DNA of 48,733 nucleotides from Spirochaetota bacterium (GCA_018240245.1 JAFEGD010000151.1:1-48733), one strand, 5' to 3'. Positions 7,653 to 16,883 are shown, counted from the stretch's first letter. The notes: generated by a model from the letters alone, not told the origin. Translations and numbers: made by a program.

Positions 7653-10600
7653 GTGCGCATGCCCGGCGGCGGTAAATTATTTTTCGGCTCGACGACAACG
7701 AGTAGATCTATGGCGCAAGGTAAAGCCGCCGTGCGCGTGTGGGCTTTGGATAAAGTACAAAACTCCTCCGGGTTATACTATACCATCGATTATGTCGAAA
7801 GCGGCGGCGAGCTGTATCCCAATGAAATCATCTACACGTATACGCCGAGCGGCGGTTTTCTGAAGCATATTAAGTTTACGTACGACAATGCGAATACCGC
7901 GCCTGTGCTCTATACGTATGCCGCGCCAACGCAGATGACGAAAATCTTGAAACGCATCGACATTTCGTTAGATTATCAGTGCGCCGATTTGTATGTAACC
8001 ACCGTTTGTTTTGGTGGCAATAGTTTTCGCACGTATATGTTTAATTACGAATCGAGCGCCTCTTCGGGAAAGTTGCGGCTCAGTTCTTATGCCGAGCTCG
8101 ACGAGCAGAATGTGACATTACCTTCGAGCGCGACATTTACATATCAAGAAAATACCTTGCAGGTACAAAATCAGTCTTGGACCGCGCAGACGATCAATCA
8201 AATTCGCAATGCGTCCGCGACATCGAACGACATCGTCGCGATTACCGGCGATTTTAATGGCGACGGCATCACCGGAATTGCGACGGTGCATAAGGGATTT
8301 AACCCGGACAGTTGGGGCAACACTATCACGATGGAGATTTCGACGGGTACGGAATTTCGCTCGGCGATGTGGAGTTCGGGAGCCGTCGCGGCAATGTACT
8401 CTGCCGGTGGCTCTCTGGGAAATTATGCGATCGTACCCGGCGATTTTAACGGCGACGGAAAAACCGATATTGCCGTGATAAGGCGCAGCGATACCGGTTC
8501 GGGCGATTTTTGGTATAGTTCGATGATCGTCGAATATTCGGTCGGTAACGGTTTTAATACAGTGAATGTGAAAACGCCGCTCGCGCAACACATCTATAAC
8601 GGCGGCGGAAAAATAACCGACTATCAAATCGTGCCCGGCGATTTTAACGGCGACGGCAGAACAGATTTTGTGTTCGCGCATAAGAGCTTTCCTAACGTTA
8701 ACGGTTGGGCAAGTTGGTTTGCAGTCGAGCTTGCCAGCGATACGCAATTCGACTCGCAAGTATGGATTACGCCAACGGCGAACGCAATGGCGCAAGGGAT
8801 AGGTGCAACGTCCGATTTTGCCATTCTCGGCGGTGATTTCAACGGCGACGGGCTGCAAGATTTTGCTGCCTTTAACATACTGGGCGCGCCGTGGGGTAGT
8901 GCTAATATTTCTCTCGACGTAAGTTCAGGCGCGGTTCCCGATCAATTGGTCGCGATTCAAACCGCCAACGGAGTTAGAGAAGACATCGGTTATAAGGTAT
9001 CGACGGCGATGCCGGGAGCGATTATCCCCAAGACAGGCGCGATAGAAATTTATCCGTATCCACCCGCCGCCGTACCGCAAAGCTTGGTAGAAACAATAAA
9101 AACGACGGGCGACGGTAAAACGCAAAAAAACACACAATATGCATATTACGACGGCACTGTCTTTTTGAATAATGCCCGGCGGCATCGACCTTTGGGTTTC
9201 GCCAAAGTCACCGAAACCGATTTAATCAGCGGCAAATACAAGATAACGCAATTTTATCGAGCGCCATCGTATCCGACGCAACCCCTACGTATCGACGCAT
9301 TTTTAGCCGACGGAACGATCGCCGCTACAGAGCAGTTCGACCCGCCGGAACTTTTTCCTACGGCAGACTTAGCATGGTACGATGCGCACCCATGGCCGCG
9401 CATGGTGCGGCAGCGGCGGTATAGCCGTACCATCTACGGCGGCGAGCGGGCAAATACGTATGTGCGCAGCGTCATGCAATTCGACGCATACAGCCAGCCG
9501 ACGGTCATTCAAGAGCAATACGGCAATAATTATATCACGACTTCTTTAGAAATTTATAACGAACCAGCGCAAAAAATTTACGGCCTCGTCACCGATAAGA
9601 AAGTTTGCGCCGTCGACGCGGTGACAAGCCCGAACATTTGCAACAATAACGTAAATTCGAACACCACGATGCAATTTTTGTCATGGGAGAGGATCTCGTA
9701 TAATTTAGACCCAGCGCAACCGCAATCGTTCGGCAAGATAATGCAAAAGTGGCGATACTGGGGCATCGAGAATAATCGTATAATCTCGTTGGTGACACAA
9801 TATCAATACCACCCGATTACCGGACAACTTGTCAGCGTCGATAGCCCGATGCGCGGCGAAACATATTTCTACGATACGCCGTACGGGCAGCAGAGCCAAT
9901 ACCCCGGCTCTATGCGCATCAGAGACGGCGGCAGCAAAGATTATCACGTTCAGTACGACCCGCGCTTTGGAAAAGTTATCCAGCAAGACGATTACGACGC
10001 GAACTCCGGTTTTTCGACGGTCGTTGCTCTCGATACACGCGGCAGAGAAGTGTCGCGGCAAGTTTTCGGCGGGTACGGCGCGTTAGAGCGAAAAACGAGT
10101 ACCGAGTATTTCGACATTACAAACGGGCAGAAAATAGTAACGTGCCAATATTACGGCGATAATTTCGCAGCGAGCGAATGCGCGACGGTCATTACCGATA
10201 CTTTCGGTAGAGAGCGGGTGCGCGTTACTCCGACTGCGGCGGGCGACGATAACCGCCGCGTCTATAGCGCAGTACGTACAGAATACGACGCACAGTGGCG
10301 TAAAATACGCACGTCATTACCGTATTTTTCAGACGCCGACGGCAACGGCGGCGCACAAAATTGGATAGCGTATACCTACGATGCACTCGATCGCGTAACG
10401 AAGGTAACGCAACCCGACGGCACGAGCACGACCACTCTTTATAATAATTTTAATTATGCGAATTGTGCGGGCACGAGCGCAGACCCGTGCGTGATTCCCG
10501 ACGAGACGGTGACGCGCATCGCGACCATCGACGGCAGCGGCCACCGCAAAGACGTCTATGCGAATTATCAGAAAAAACCGATTCGAGTCGTCACCGCTGT

Positions 10601-13600
10601 GGGTACGCCGCAAGAGGCGACGATCGATTATGAATACTTTGCGAACGGTAAGTTGAAGAAAGTAACGGATCCACAGGGCACGACGACGATCGGTTATTAC
10701 CCCGGTAGTTGGTTGCAGGCGAGTATCGTCGACCCGAACGCGGGCACGACGAATTATTTTTACAATCTCGACGCTTCGGCGTGGATGCTCGATCACACGC
10801 AGGGCAATAATTTCGGTAAGGTGAGCGAAGAATTCCATTCCAATCTTGATAGCCAAGGTACGTTGCAGGCAACGTCGACGCACTCGTACATGTACGACAA
10901 TTGGGGTCGGTTGAAGATGAAGATATCTGGTACCCGTGATAGCAGTAATAGTTGGACGGGGTATAACTACGACGAAACCGACGGCAGTTTTGGTAACGGC
11001 AGATTGACTTCGGTGTTGCACCATGACGGTACAATTATGGGGCTCCATAATTCGGGTCTGCGCAAGAAGTTTAATTACGATCGCCTGGGTAATGTCGTCG
11101 GTATCGTCACATCGACGATTTTCGACGGAATGAGCGTCGATGGAAAGGGCTACGACGCGAATAGTATGCCGATGCAAACGGTAACGTTGAATAGTTACGA
11201 CAACCTCGGGCGCAAGACGGAGATCACGTATCCCGATTTGAAGAAGTCGGAAATCCGCTATATCGGCGGTACATCGCTCACGAGCGACGTTTTGCACGAC
11301 GGCGTACTCTATGCGCACTACGCCGATTATAGCGCCAGCGGTCAGGCGCAGCACATCGCATACGGCAGCGGCGCGCAGGCGCAATACGCTTTCGACGCGG
11401 AGACGCTGCGGCTGGGCAATCTTTCGGTTGAAGACAGCGAGCGGCGGCCGATTCAAGATTTGGACTATACGTTCGATGCGTCGGGCAACGTCGCGAGCAT
11501 TGCCGATAACATCGTCAAAGATGCGGGGTATAGCTTTACTTACGACGGGCAACAGCGTTTAGCAAAAGCGAAGCGCGGCGACGGCACCGTCTTTAATTAT
11601 ACATTCGACGCTTCGGGCAATCTGCTAACGAAAGAAAATCGCACGAATTATTATGTGCCGAACCGAACGCTTTTAGACCACAGCGATGCACAGACAGATG
11701 CTGGAGTGCAAACGACGACCTTCGGCTATTCGCTCGGCGGCGCGACGAGCGAAATGTATTATGACGATGCGGGCCAACGATTTATGAAGCGGTTTGTGCC
11801 GAATCTTCAAGGGCGCGCGTTACCGACCGCCGATAACCCCGAAGTGCGCGTGTGGTATTATGGCGGCACAGAGATTCGCGAAAAATGGAGCCAAGACGCA
11901 AACGGCGCGTTGGCGCGCAGCGAAGTGCAGCAGGTAAAATATATCTTCGGCGGTAACGGCGAACGCTTGGCGATGATCAGCGGCGCCGTGAGCGACAAGC
12001 TCGTCAGCTACGCCGAGCAAGCGGATTATTGGTTCGCGCGTTCGTCGCTCGCCAACGGGCAAAGCTTCGGCGGCATTGTGCATAAAATCGGCTATACGGC
12101 GATGGGTTGCGTGCTCTACGCAAAAGAGCGCAGAGCGTTTATAGTGTTCGTGGCGGTACCCGTCGGCGCTGTGCTATTATTGCTATTATTTCATGCGCGT
12201 TTTCTGCGCCGCGACGAGCAAACTTCATGGGCCGCGAGAAATCCGCTGATGGCGCGGCTTGCACCGGCGATATGTTTCGCGTTTATCGTCGTGAATTGTT
12301 CGGGCGGCACAATTGGCAGCTTGCAAAACGGTGCCTCATCTGCCACTGCAACCGCAACCCCGCTCGGCGTACCTGCAGGCACGTTTTTCTTTCACGCGAA
12401 CCATTTGCAATCGGCAGTGCTGATTACGAACTCAACGGGACTCGAAGAGACGCGCGTGCATTATTTACCGTACGGAGAGATCGACAAAAAACTTTCGGGC
12501 AAGTGGAATCTTGAACTCGCGGTGTTCGAGCAGACGACCGCAAATGCGACGGTCGACGTCGCGATGCTGCGCTACACCGATCAAGAACTCGACATCGAAA
12601 CGAATCTCATGTACTACAACGCGCGCTACTACGACGCGGGTACGGGAAATTTTACCACCCCCGACTCGCTCGTGCCCGATGCGACCGACGTGCAGTCGTA
12701 CAACCGCTACATGTACGTCGTGGGCAACCCGATCAAGTATAACGACCCGAGCGGGCACTGCCCGTTTTGTATTGCGATACTCATCGCGGCGCTGGTCGGC
12801 GCGGCAGTCGGTGCGGTCGCCGCAGGCACCGGCGGAGATATCGCAGGCTGGATGGCGGGCACCCGTAAGTTCGACTGGGACGCCGCGTGGAAGGGAGCCA
12901 TCGCAGGCGCACTCGCCAGTGCTTCGGGCGCATACGTCGGCTTAGAAGTCGCGGCCGCCGCCGCAGGCTCCGGTGCGTTTGCCACTACCGTCGGCGTCGG
13001 CATCACGGCTGGCTATGTCGGCGGCTTCGTCGGCTCTGCCACGGGAGCCTGGATGAACGGCGCGAGCTTCTGGGATGGATTCGGTGCTGGCATGCTCGGG
13101 GGCGACATAGGCGCCGCCATGGGTGGGGTCGGCGCTGCGGCGGGGTATGGTGTGGGGGAGGCGTGGGATGGGCTTTTTAGTGAAAATTCCGAAGCCGTTA
13201 ATAATGTCGCAGCAGCAATGCGTAATGGCGGCGACGAACTCAGTGATATTAGAATTCCCAGGGGAAGAATTACTTCTCCATTTGGCAAAAGACCCGGGTT
13301 AAATGGTGATAGTCATTGGGGTATTGACATTGGACGAGATGTTGGTACGCCTATTCAAGCTGTCGAAGACGGAGACGTAACTTCTACATTTGGGCGCATG
13401 ACATCTGGAAATAGCTCGGACGTTAATGCGAGAGGGCGGTATTGGGGACGATATACAATTATCGACCATGGAACTCAAAATGGCTTACATGTAGAGACTC
13501 TCTATGGCCATGAGGATACAATAATGATCGATAAAGGGAGCAGCGTTCTTCGAGGTGCCGAAATAGGCAGAACCGGAAACTCTGGTGGTTATTTAGATAA

Positions 13601-13715
13601 AATGAAGCAGTGGATTACACCTGTCGGCCCACATTTGCATTATGGCATACGAGTCAATGGTGATTTCATCGATCCAAACACTTTTGATTGGCACAGATGG
13701 AGAATCATACCATGA
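7653..13715 (+). CDS. RHS/SpvB-type polymorphic toxin with C-terminal M23 peptidase tip, probably 5'-truncated
   Basis: A 2020-residue protein in the TcB/RHS style. Order: remnant of the SpvB-like domain (about 1-180), four FG-GAP repeats of the form GDFNGDGxxD (near 197, 260, 326, 393), a TcdB-middle-like part, YD repeats (about 890-1400), two hydrophobic segments (about 1494-1512 and 1536-1549), and the RHS core ending YNRYMYVVGNPIKYNDPSGH near 1700. A Gly/Ala-rich part and then an M23 (LytM) domain follow from about 1868, with HxxxD (His1888, Asp1892) and HxH (His1994, His1996). Such tips cleave peptidoglycan peptides. There is no signal peptide and the homology seems to begin upstream of the GTG start, while an in-frame stop lies at 7599; the 5' end is therefore probably lost. 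The stop overlaps the next gene by ATGA. Confidence 0.85.
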   Translation: MRMPGGGKLFFGSTTTSRSMAQGKAAVRVWALDKVQNSSGLYYTIDYVESGGELYPNEIIYTYTPSGGFLKHIKFTYDNANTAPVLYTYAAPTQMTKILKRIDISLDYQCADLYVTTVCFGGNSFRTYMFNYESSASSGKLRLSSYAELDEQNVTLPSSATFTYQENTLQVQNQSWTAQTINQIRNASATSNDIVAITGDFNGDGITGIATVHKGFNPDSWGNTITMEISTGTEFRSAMWSSGAVAAMYSAGGSLGNYAIVPGDFNGDGKTDIAVIRRSDTGSGDFWYSSMIVEYSVGNGFNTVNVKTPLAQHIYNGGGKITDYQIVPGDFNGDGRTDFVFAHKSFPNVNGWASWFAVELASDTQFDSQVWITPTANAMAQGIGATSDFAILGGDFNGDGLQDFAAFNILGAPWGSANISLDVSSGAVPDQLVAIQTANGVREDIGYKVSTAMPGAIIPKTGAIEIYPYPPAAVPQSLVETIKTTGDGKTQKNTQYAYYDGTVFLNNARRHRPLGFAKVTETDLISGKYKITQFYRAPSYPTQPLRIDAFLADGTIAATEQFDPPELFPTADLAWYDAHPWPRMVRQRRYSRTIYGGERANTYVRSVMQFDAYSQPTVIQEQYGNNYITTSLEIYNEPAQKIYGLVTDKKVCAVDAVTSPNICNNNVNSNTTMQFLSWERISYNLDPAQPQSFGKIMQKWRYWGIENNRIISLVTQYQYHPITGQLVSVDSPMRGETYFYDTPYGQQSQYPGSMRIRDGGSKDYHVQYDPRFGKVIQQDDYDANSGFSTVVALDTRGREVSRQVFGGYGALERKTSTEYFDITNGQKIVTCQYYGDNFAASECATVITDTFGRERVRVTPTAAGDDNRRVYSAVRTEYDAQWRKIRTSLPYFSDADGNGGAQNWIAYTYDALDRVTKVTQPDGTSTTTLYNNFNYANCAGTSADPCVIPDETVTRIATIDGSGHRKDVYANYQKKPIRVVTAVGTPQEATIDYEYFANGKLKKVTDPQGTTTIGYYPGSWLQASIVDPNAGTTNYFYNLDASAWMLDHTQGNNFGKVSEEFHSNLDSQGTLQATSTHSYMYDNWGRLKMKISGTRDSSNSWTGYNYDETDGSFGNGRLTSVLHHDGTIMGLHNSGLRKKFNYDRLGNVVGIVTSTIFDGMSVDGKGYDANSMPMQTVTLNSYDNLGRKTEITYPDLKKSEIRYIGGTSLTSDVLHDGVLYAHYADYSASGQAQHIAYGSGAQAQYAFDAETLRLGNLSVEDSERRPIQDLDYTFDASGNVASIADNIVKDAGYSFTYDGQQRLAKAKRGDGTVFNYTFDASGNLLTKENRTNYYVPNRTLLDHSDAQTDAGVQTTTFGYSLGGATSEMYYDDAGQRFMKRFVPNLQGRALPTADNPEVRVWYYGGTEIREKWSQDANGALARSEVQQVKYIFGGNGERLAMISGAVSDKLVSYAEQADYWFARSSLANGQSFGGIVHKIGYTAMGCVLYAKERRAFIVFVAVPVGAVLLLLLFHARFLRRDEQTSWAARNPLMARLAPAICFAFIVVNCSGGTIGSLQNGASSATATATPLGVPAGTFFFHANHLQSAVLITNSTGLEETRVHYLPYGEIDKKLSGKWNLELAVFEQTTANATVDVAMLRYTDQELDIETNLMYYNARYYDAGTGNFTTPDSLVPDATDVQSYNRYMYVVGNPIKYNDPSGHCPFCIAILIAALVGAAVGAVAAGTGGDIAGWMAGTRKFDWDAAWKGAIAGALASASGAYVGLEVAAAAAGSGAFATTVGVGITAGYVGGFVGSATGAWMNGASFWDGFGAGMLGGDIGAAMGGVGAAAGYGVGEAWDGLFSENSEAVNNVAAAMRNGGDELSDIRIPRGRITSPFGKRPGLNGDSHWGIDIGRDVGTPIQAVEDGDVTSTFGRMTSGNSSDVNARGRYWGRYTIIDHGTQNGLHVETLYGHEDTIMIDKGSSVLRGAEIGRTGNSGGYLDKMKQWITPVGPHLHYGIRVNGDFIDPNTFDWHRWRIIP

Positions 13716-14185
13716 AAAAATTATGTCTAAATGTTGTTTTCTGGCTTTGTTCAACTATCATGATAGGTCAAATATTCGGAGATGATTGCCGTGAAATGAC
13801 AGGTCTTTGGGTAGAGATAATAGATCGGCAACAAAGTTGGAAATCAGAAGAAAATCTCACCCATGGATTTATACGAATTCAAGAGTATAAAGGTAAATAC
13901 AAAATGTGGATAGTCGAAGGCAGTAACGTATTTCTATACGAATTCCTTCAAAGCAAATCAACAAGAGATGGCTGCATTTTTAAAAATCCGGCAAAGGGCA
14001 CTTTTCTGCGCGCTAATACAAAACAACTCTATTTTTATCGCGATAAAATCGCGCCATTTTATCGCTTGGATATGTACCCAAAACCAGATACCACCGCCGG
14101 ATTTTACAAAATAGAGGAATGGTTTCCTGGCATTCCAAAGAATCTTTACAACATGGAGAAGGAGATTCCAGGGACAAATTGGTAA
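13712..14185 (+). CDS. Small secreted protein, candidate immunity protein for the M23 toxin tip
   Basis: A 157-residue protein I do not recognise as a family. It begins MKKLCLNVVFWLCSTIMIG, a Sec signal peptide with cleavage probably before DDCREM, so it should be periplasmic. The mature part is rich in aromatic and charged residues, with a pair of cysteines (in DDCREM and DGCIF). The ATG overlaps the toxin stop (ATGA), giving translational coupling, and the gene is clearly more AT-rich than ruvB or the RHS core. An exported product right after a peptidoglycan-cutting tip is what an immunity protein would look like; that role is inference from position and export. It could also be an unrelated secreted protein. 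Confidence 0.75.
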   Translation: MKKLCLNVVFWLCSTIMIGQIFGDDCREMTGLWVEIIDRQQSWKSEENLTHGFIRIQEYKGKYKMWIVEGSNVFLYEFLQSKSTRDGCIFKNPAKGTFLRANTKQLYFYRDKIAPFYRLDMYPKPDTTAGFYKIEEWFPGIPKNLYNMEKEIPGTNW

Positions 14186-14291
14186 GAACTGTGTCGGCGA
14201 TTTCGAGCATTGCCGCCACCGGCGCATTGACAGTGAGAATTATCCCACGTCGCCACCCACAGAACGATGCGTTAGGGATGCGTAGGGTTTT

Positions 14292-14325
14292 GTCCCTCAC
14301 CATTTGCCGACAAATGGTGAGGGAC
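14292..14325. repeat. Perfect 15-bp stem palindrome
   Basis: GTCCCTCACCATTTG (14292-14306) and its exact complement (14311-14325) flank a CCGA loop. There is no T-run on either strand, so it is not a classical terminator. It is the main structure in the gene-free stretch after the candidate immunity gene, together with the larger element at 14371. It may be a REP-like dispersed palindrome; no second copy is seen in this window. Confidence 0.7.
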
Positions 14326-14370
14326 CGAAGCGCAGCGGAGCCCCCATGCGGTTTCTTCGAAAACACTTTT

Positions 14371-14582
14371 GTGACTAGGCGGGAACTCGCTGACGCGGTT
14401 TTTTGCCGCAGTTGCCGAGGCTAAACCGCGCAAATTCCCCCGCGAATTGCGCACAATTCGCTTTGCGAGTGGCGAAGACGCCAGAATTTGTACGGTTTTT
14501 TTGCCGGTTATCAAAACCGCCTCGGCAACTGCGGCAAAAAATCGCTTTTGAACATAGCTTGCGCGAGTTCCCGCCTAGTCAC
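14371..14582. mobile_element. Short inverted-repeat element (MITE-like), full copy
   Basis: A 212-bp element bounded by perfect 20-bp inverted repeats GTGACTAGGCGGGAACTCGC (14371-14390) and its complement (14563-14582). Inside is a second perfect 23-bp inverted repeat (14399-14421 with 14519-14541). TTTT lies on both outer sides (14367-14370 and 14583-14586), consistent with a 4-bp target duplication. There is no transposase gene; the interior has no credible coding frame. Shorter relatives lie at 42237 and 48117. The region from 14186 to 14607 holds no gene I can support apart from these repeats. Confidence 0.8.
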
Positions 14583-14607
14583 TTTTATTCTTCCGTAACT
14601 TGACAGG

Positions 14608-14760
14608 ATGAACACAGAACTGAAAATGATAGCCGGAGAAAATTATTGGTTTCCTGCGCGAACATTTCTCAGCAGAACTACAGGGAATACTGGATACATG
14701 GAAGGTTTGCACTTGCATATTGAAGGATGGTGGCAGGGCAGTATTGAGATGTCGTATTGA
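14608..14760 (+). CDS. Possible 50-residue protein, unknown
   Basis: A short open frame just after the inverted-repeat element, ending eight bases before the next start codon. The product begins MNTELKMIAGENYWFPARTF and ends EGWWQGSIEMSY, with a Trp-rich, protein-like composition. The binding site is poor (ACAGG directly before ATG). It could be a small gene coupled to the next one, or the remnant of a larger gene broken by the element. No function is suggested. Confidence 0.3.
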   Translation: MNTELKMIAGENYWFPARTFLSRTTGNTGYMEGLHLHIEGWWQGSIEMSY

Positions 14761-14767
14761 ATTCTTT

Positions 14768-15169
14768 ATGCGACGATTTCTCATAATTTTTCTGACCGCT
14801 TTGATTTGCTCGCAATCTATACCGCTGCTCGCCGCCGAACTGAACCCGGCTTACCCGACAAATTCGTTAGATAAGGGTGAAGAAACCGAGTCGCCGCTAC
14901 GGCGCGGCGAAGTCATTTTTATGGTGTCGTTTCCGTTTACGCTCATTGCGAGCCTTGCCACGTATGGAGTTGCAGGTTATACGATCTCGGCGATTGCCGG
15001 TAATAATAATTTTTCGATGCAAGGCGCGGGTTTTTATGCGCTTGTGGCGACGACGGCGGCGATGCTCAGCTTCGGTATCGCGATGGACGATTATTATTCG
15101 ATTCGCGCGCAAGCGGCCAGCGACGGGCAGAACCCCGTCGGATACCTTTCGCTATCGCACCGCTTTTGA
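14768..15169 (+). CDS. Small exported or membrane protein, unknown
   Basis: A 133-residue protein. The N-terminus MRRFLIIFLTALICSQSI is a signal peptide with probable cleavage after LLAA. Two further hydrophobic stretches follow (around VIFMVSFPFTLIASLATYGV and GFYALVATTAAMLSFGIAM), and the end SLSHRF is an amphipathic strand ending in Phe. This could be a small integral inner-membrane protein or a minor outer-membrane one. The ATG at 14768 is chosen because it gives a standard signal peptide, unlike the upstream alternative. It converges with the UbiB gene seven bases away. No family recognised. Confidence 0.65.
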   Translation: MRRFLIIFLTALICSQSIPLLAAELNPAYPTNSLDKGEETESPLRRGEVIFMVSFPFTLIASLATYGVAGYTISAIAGNNNFSMQGAGFYALVATTAAMLSFGIAMDDYYSIRAQAASDGQNPVGYLSLSHRF

Positions 15170-15176
15170 GCTATCG

Positions 15177-16883
15177 CTATTGCGGCTCGGCACGGCGCGC
15201 CAACGTGAAGAAAAATAACGCAGATAGACAACCAATTACCCCCAAGGTTGAAACGCTGCCGATAAACGGCAACGTCCACTGCGTGGGCGATAAATCTTCG
15301 CGTACGAGAAAAATAATCGCGAGTACGAGCGATGCGATTCCCATCGTGTTAAAATGGTTGCTCCGCTCGCGCGTTTCTTTTTCCGGTGGGCGCGTAATTT
15401 CGACTTGAAATTTTCCCGAAGTGATCATGCCGATTGTTTTCAGAAATTGATCGGGAATCTTCTCGGCATATTCGAGGTAGTCAGGTAGCGCGCGCAATAT
15501 CGATTTTCCGTAGCGTGCGAGCGACATTTGTTCGGCGAAAATTTGCTCCATCATGGGGCGCGAAACTTTCGCTAAATCCATTTTGGGATCGAGTATCGCA
15601 CCGACGGCTTCGATCGTGATAATACATTTCGACGAAAGCACGAGGTCGCCGTGAAAATAGAGGCGATGGCGTGCGCCGATATTCATCGTATCGAAAATTA
15701 AGCGGCCTAACGAGTATTCTTTGAACGCGCCAGCACCCGACCAACGTTTGATCTGCTCGGCTAGTTCGGCCCGAAAACCCACGACGTCGGCGTTTCGGCC
15801 CGGCTCGGTAAGTTTCACAAGATAGCTCGTCGCATGATCGAACTCGCGAATGACGGTGAAATAGTAATAGAGAAACATGTTGTTGCGCACTTCGGGAGTG
15901 AACGAGCCAATCATGCCTAAATCGATGAGGCATAGCTTATTCTTATCGACGACAAACATGTTACCGGGGTGCGGGTCGCCGTGAAAAAAACCGTCGATAT
16001 AGAGCATCTTTAAGACGGCCTGGGCACCGCGCGCCGCCAATTTTGGGCCGTTGATGCCCATCTTACGCAACTTTTCACGGTCGTCGGGTTTGATGCCGTC
16101 GATGAATTCCATCGTGAGCACGCGGCGCGAAGTGTAGTCCCAATAAATTTTGGGGAAAATAATATCGGTCCAATCTTTGAAATTTTCTCTAAAAATATCG
16201 GCGTGCTTACCTTCTTGCGCAAAATCGAGTTCGCGCATCGTATACTTTGCGAACTCTTCGACAAAATGCGCGGGACGATAGTCGCGCAGTTTAGGTATGC
16301 GCTCCATCAAGAAGGCAAGCCGGCGCATCACGTTAATATCGTCGCTAATGAGTCGAGTGATACCCGGGCGTTGCACTTTTACGACAACTTTTTCGCCGCT
16401 GCGTAGCTTTGCAAGGTGCGCTTGAGCGAGCGAAGCGGACGCGACCGGGGTTTCCTTGAACTCGGCGAAAATATGCTTGATCGGCAGATTGAATTCGGCC
16501 TCGATGACCGACTTTGCGTCGGCGTATGAAATCGGTGGCACTTGGCTCTGTAATTTGCGCAACTCGTGCGTAATTCGTTCGGGCAACATATCGTCGCGTA
16601 GCGAGAGAATTTGACCTAATTTCACGTATGTCGGCCCGAGACGTTCGAGCGTACGCCGAAATTGTACCGGAAACCGCGCAAAGTTTTTGGGACGGCGAAA
16701 AAGCCGCCGCACAATACCGGCAACGAGTCTTCGCCCGAAAGAGCGGGGTCGCAGACCTCGCGGGCGGTAGAGCGAAGAGATAAACACGTCGATAACGAGA
16801 TCGATGAGAATTGAATTCACCGCAAGCATTCGGCGGACTTCATAGTAGACGCGGCGCATAGGCAGAAAAAATGTAGTGCGCAT
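15177..16883 (-). CDS. ABC1/UbiB-family atypical kinase
   Basis: Member of the UbiB/AarF/Coq8 protein-kinase-like family, which supports isoprenoid quinone synthesis or lipid handling through an unusual ATPase. It has 568 residues. Family hallmarks are the KxGQ motif (YVKLGQILSLRDDMLP, near residue 95), the Ala-rich nucleotide loop VASASLAQAHLA, the lysine strand VVVKVQRPG, the catalytic HGDPHPGN and the metal-binding LIDLGM. Two hydrophobic helices close the protein (about 510-565), as in membrane-bound UbiB proteins. It diverges from the biotinyl-domain gene across about 76 bases. No quinone biosynthesis gene is adjacent, so the exact substrate is unknown. Confidence 0.9.
   Translation of the reverse strand: MRTTFFLPMRRVYYEVRRMLAVNSILIDLVIDVFISSLYRPRGLRPRSFGRRLVAGIVRRLFRRPKNFARFPVQFRRTLERLGPTYVKLGQILSLRDDMLPERITHELRKLQSQVPPISYADAKSVIEAEFNLPIKHIFAEFKETPVASASLAQAHLAKLRSGEKVVVKVQRPGITRLISDDINVMRRLAFLMERIPKLRDYRPAHFVEEFAKYTMRELDFAQEGKHADIFRENFKDWTDIIFPKIYWDYTSRRVLTMEFIDGIKPDDREKLRKMGINGPKLAARGAQAVLKMLYIDGFFHGDPHPGNMFVVDKNKLCLIDLGMIGSFTPEVRNNMFLYYYFTVIREFDHATSYLVKLTEPGRNADVVGFRAELAEQIKRWSGAGAFKEYSLGRLIFDTMNIGARHRLYFHGDLVLSSKCIITIEAVGAILDPKMDLAKVSRPMMEQIFAEQMSLARYGKSILRALPDYLEYAEKIPDQFLKTIGMITSGKFQVEITRPPEKETRERSNHFNTMGIASLVLAIIFLVREDLSPTQWTLPFIGSVSTLGVIGCLSALFFFTLARRAEPQ

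Noticed and set aside
8118-8858. A 246-codon minus frame opposite the FG-GAP repeats
   Set aside because: Repeated GDFNGDG codons read backwards give a repeated pseudo-peptide; no start signal or family.
10329-11552. A 407-codon open frame on the minus strand inside the RHS gene
   Set aside because: It is antisense to well-preserved YD repeats and its product is Arg/Val/Ile-rich low-complexity; it arises from the codon bias of the repeats.
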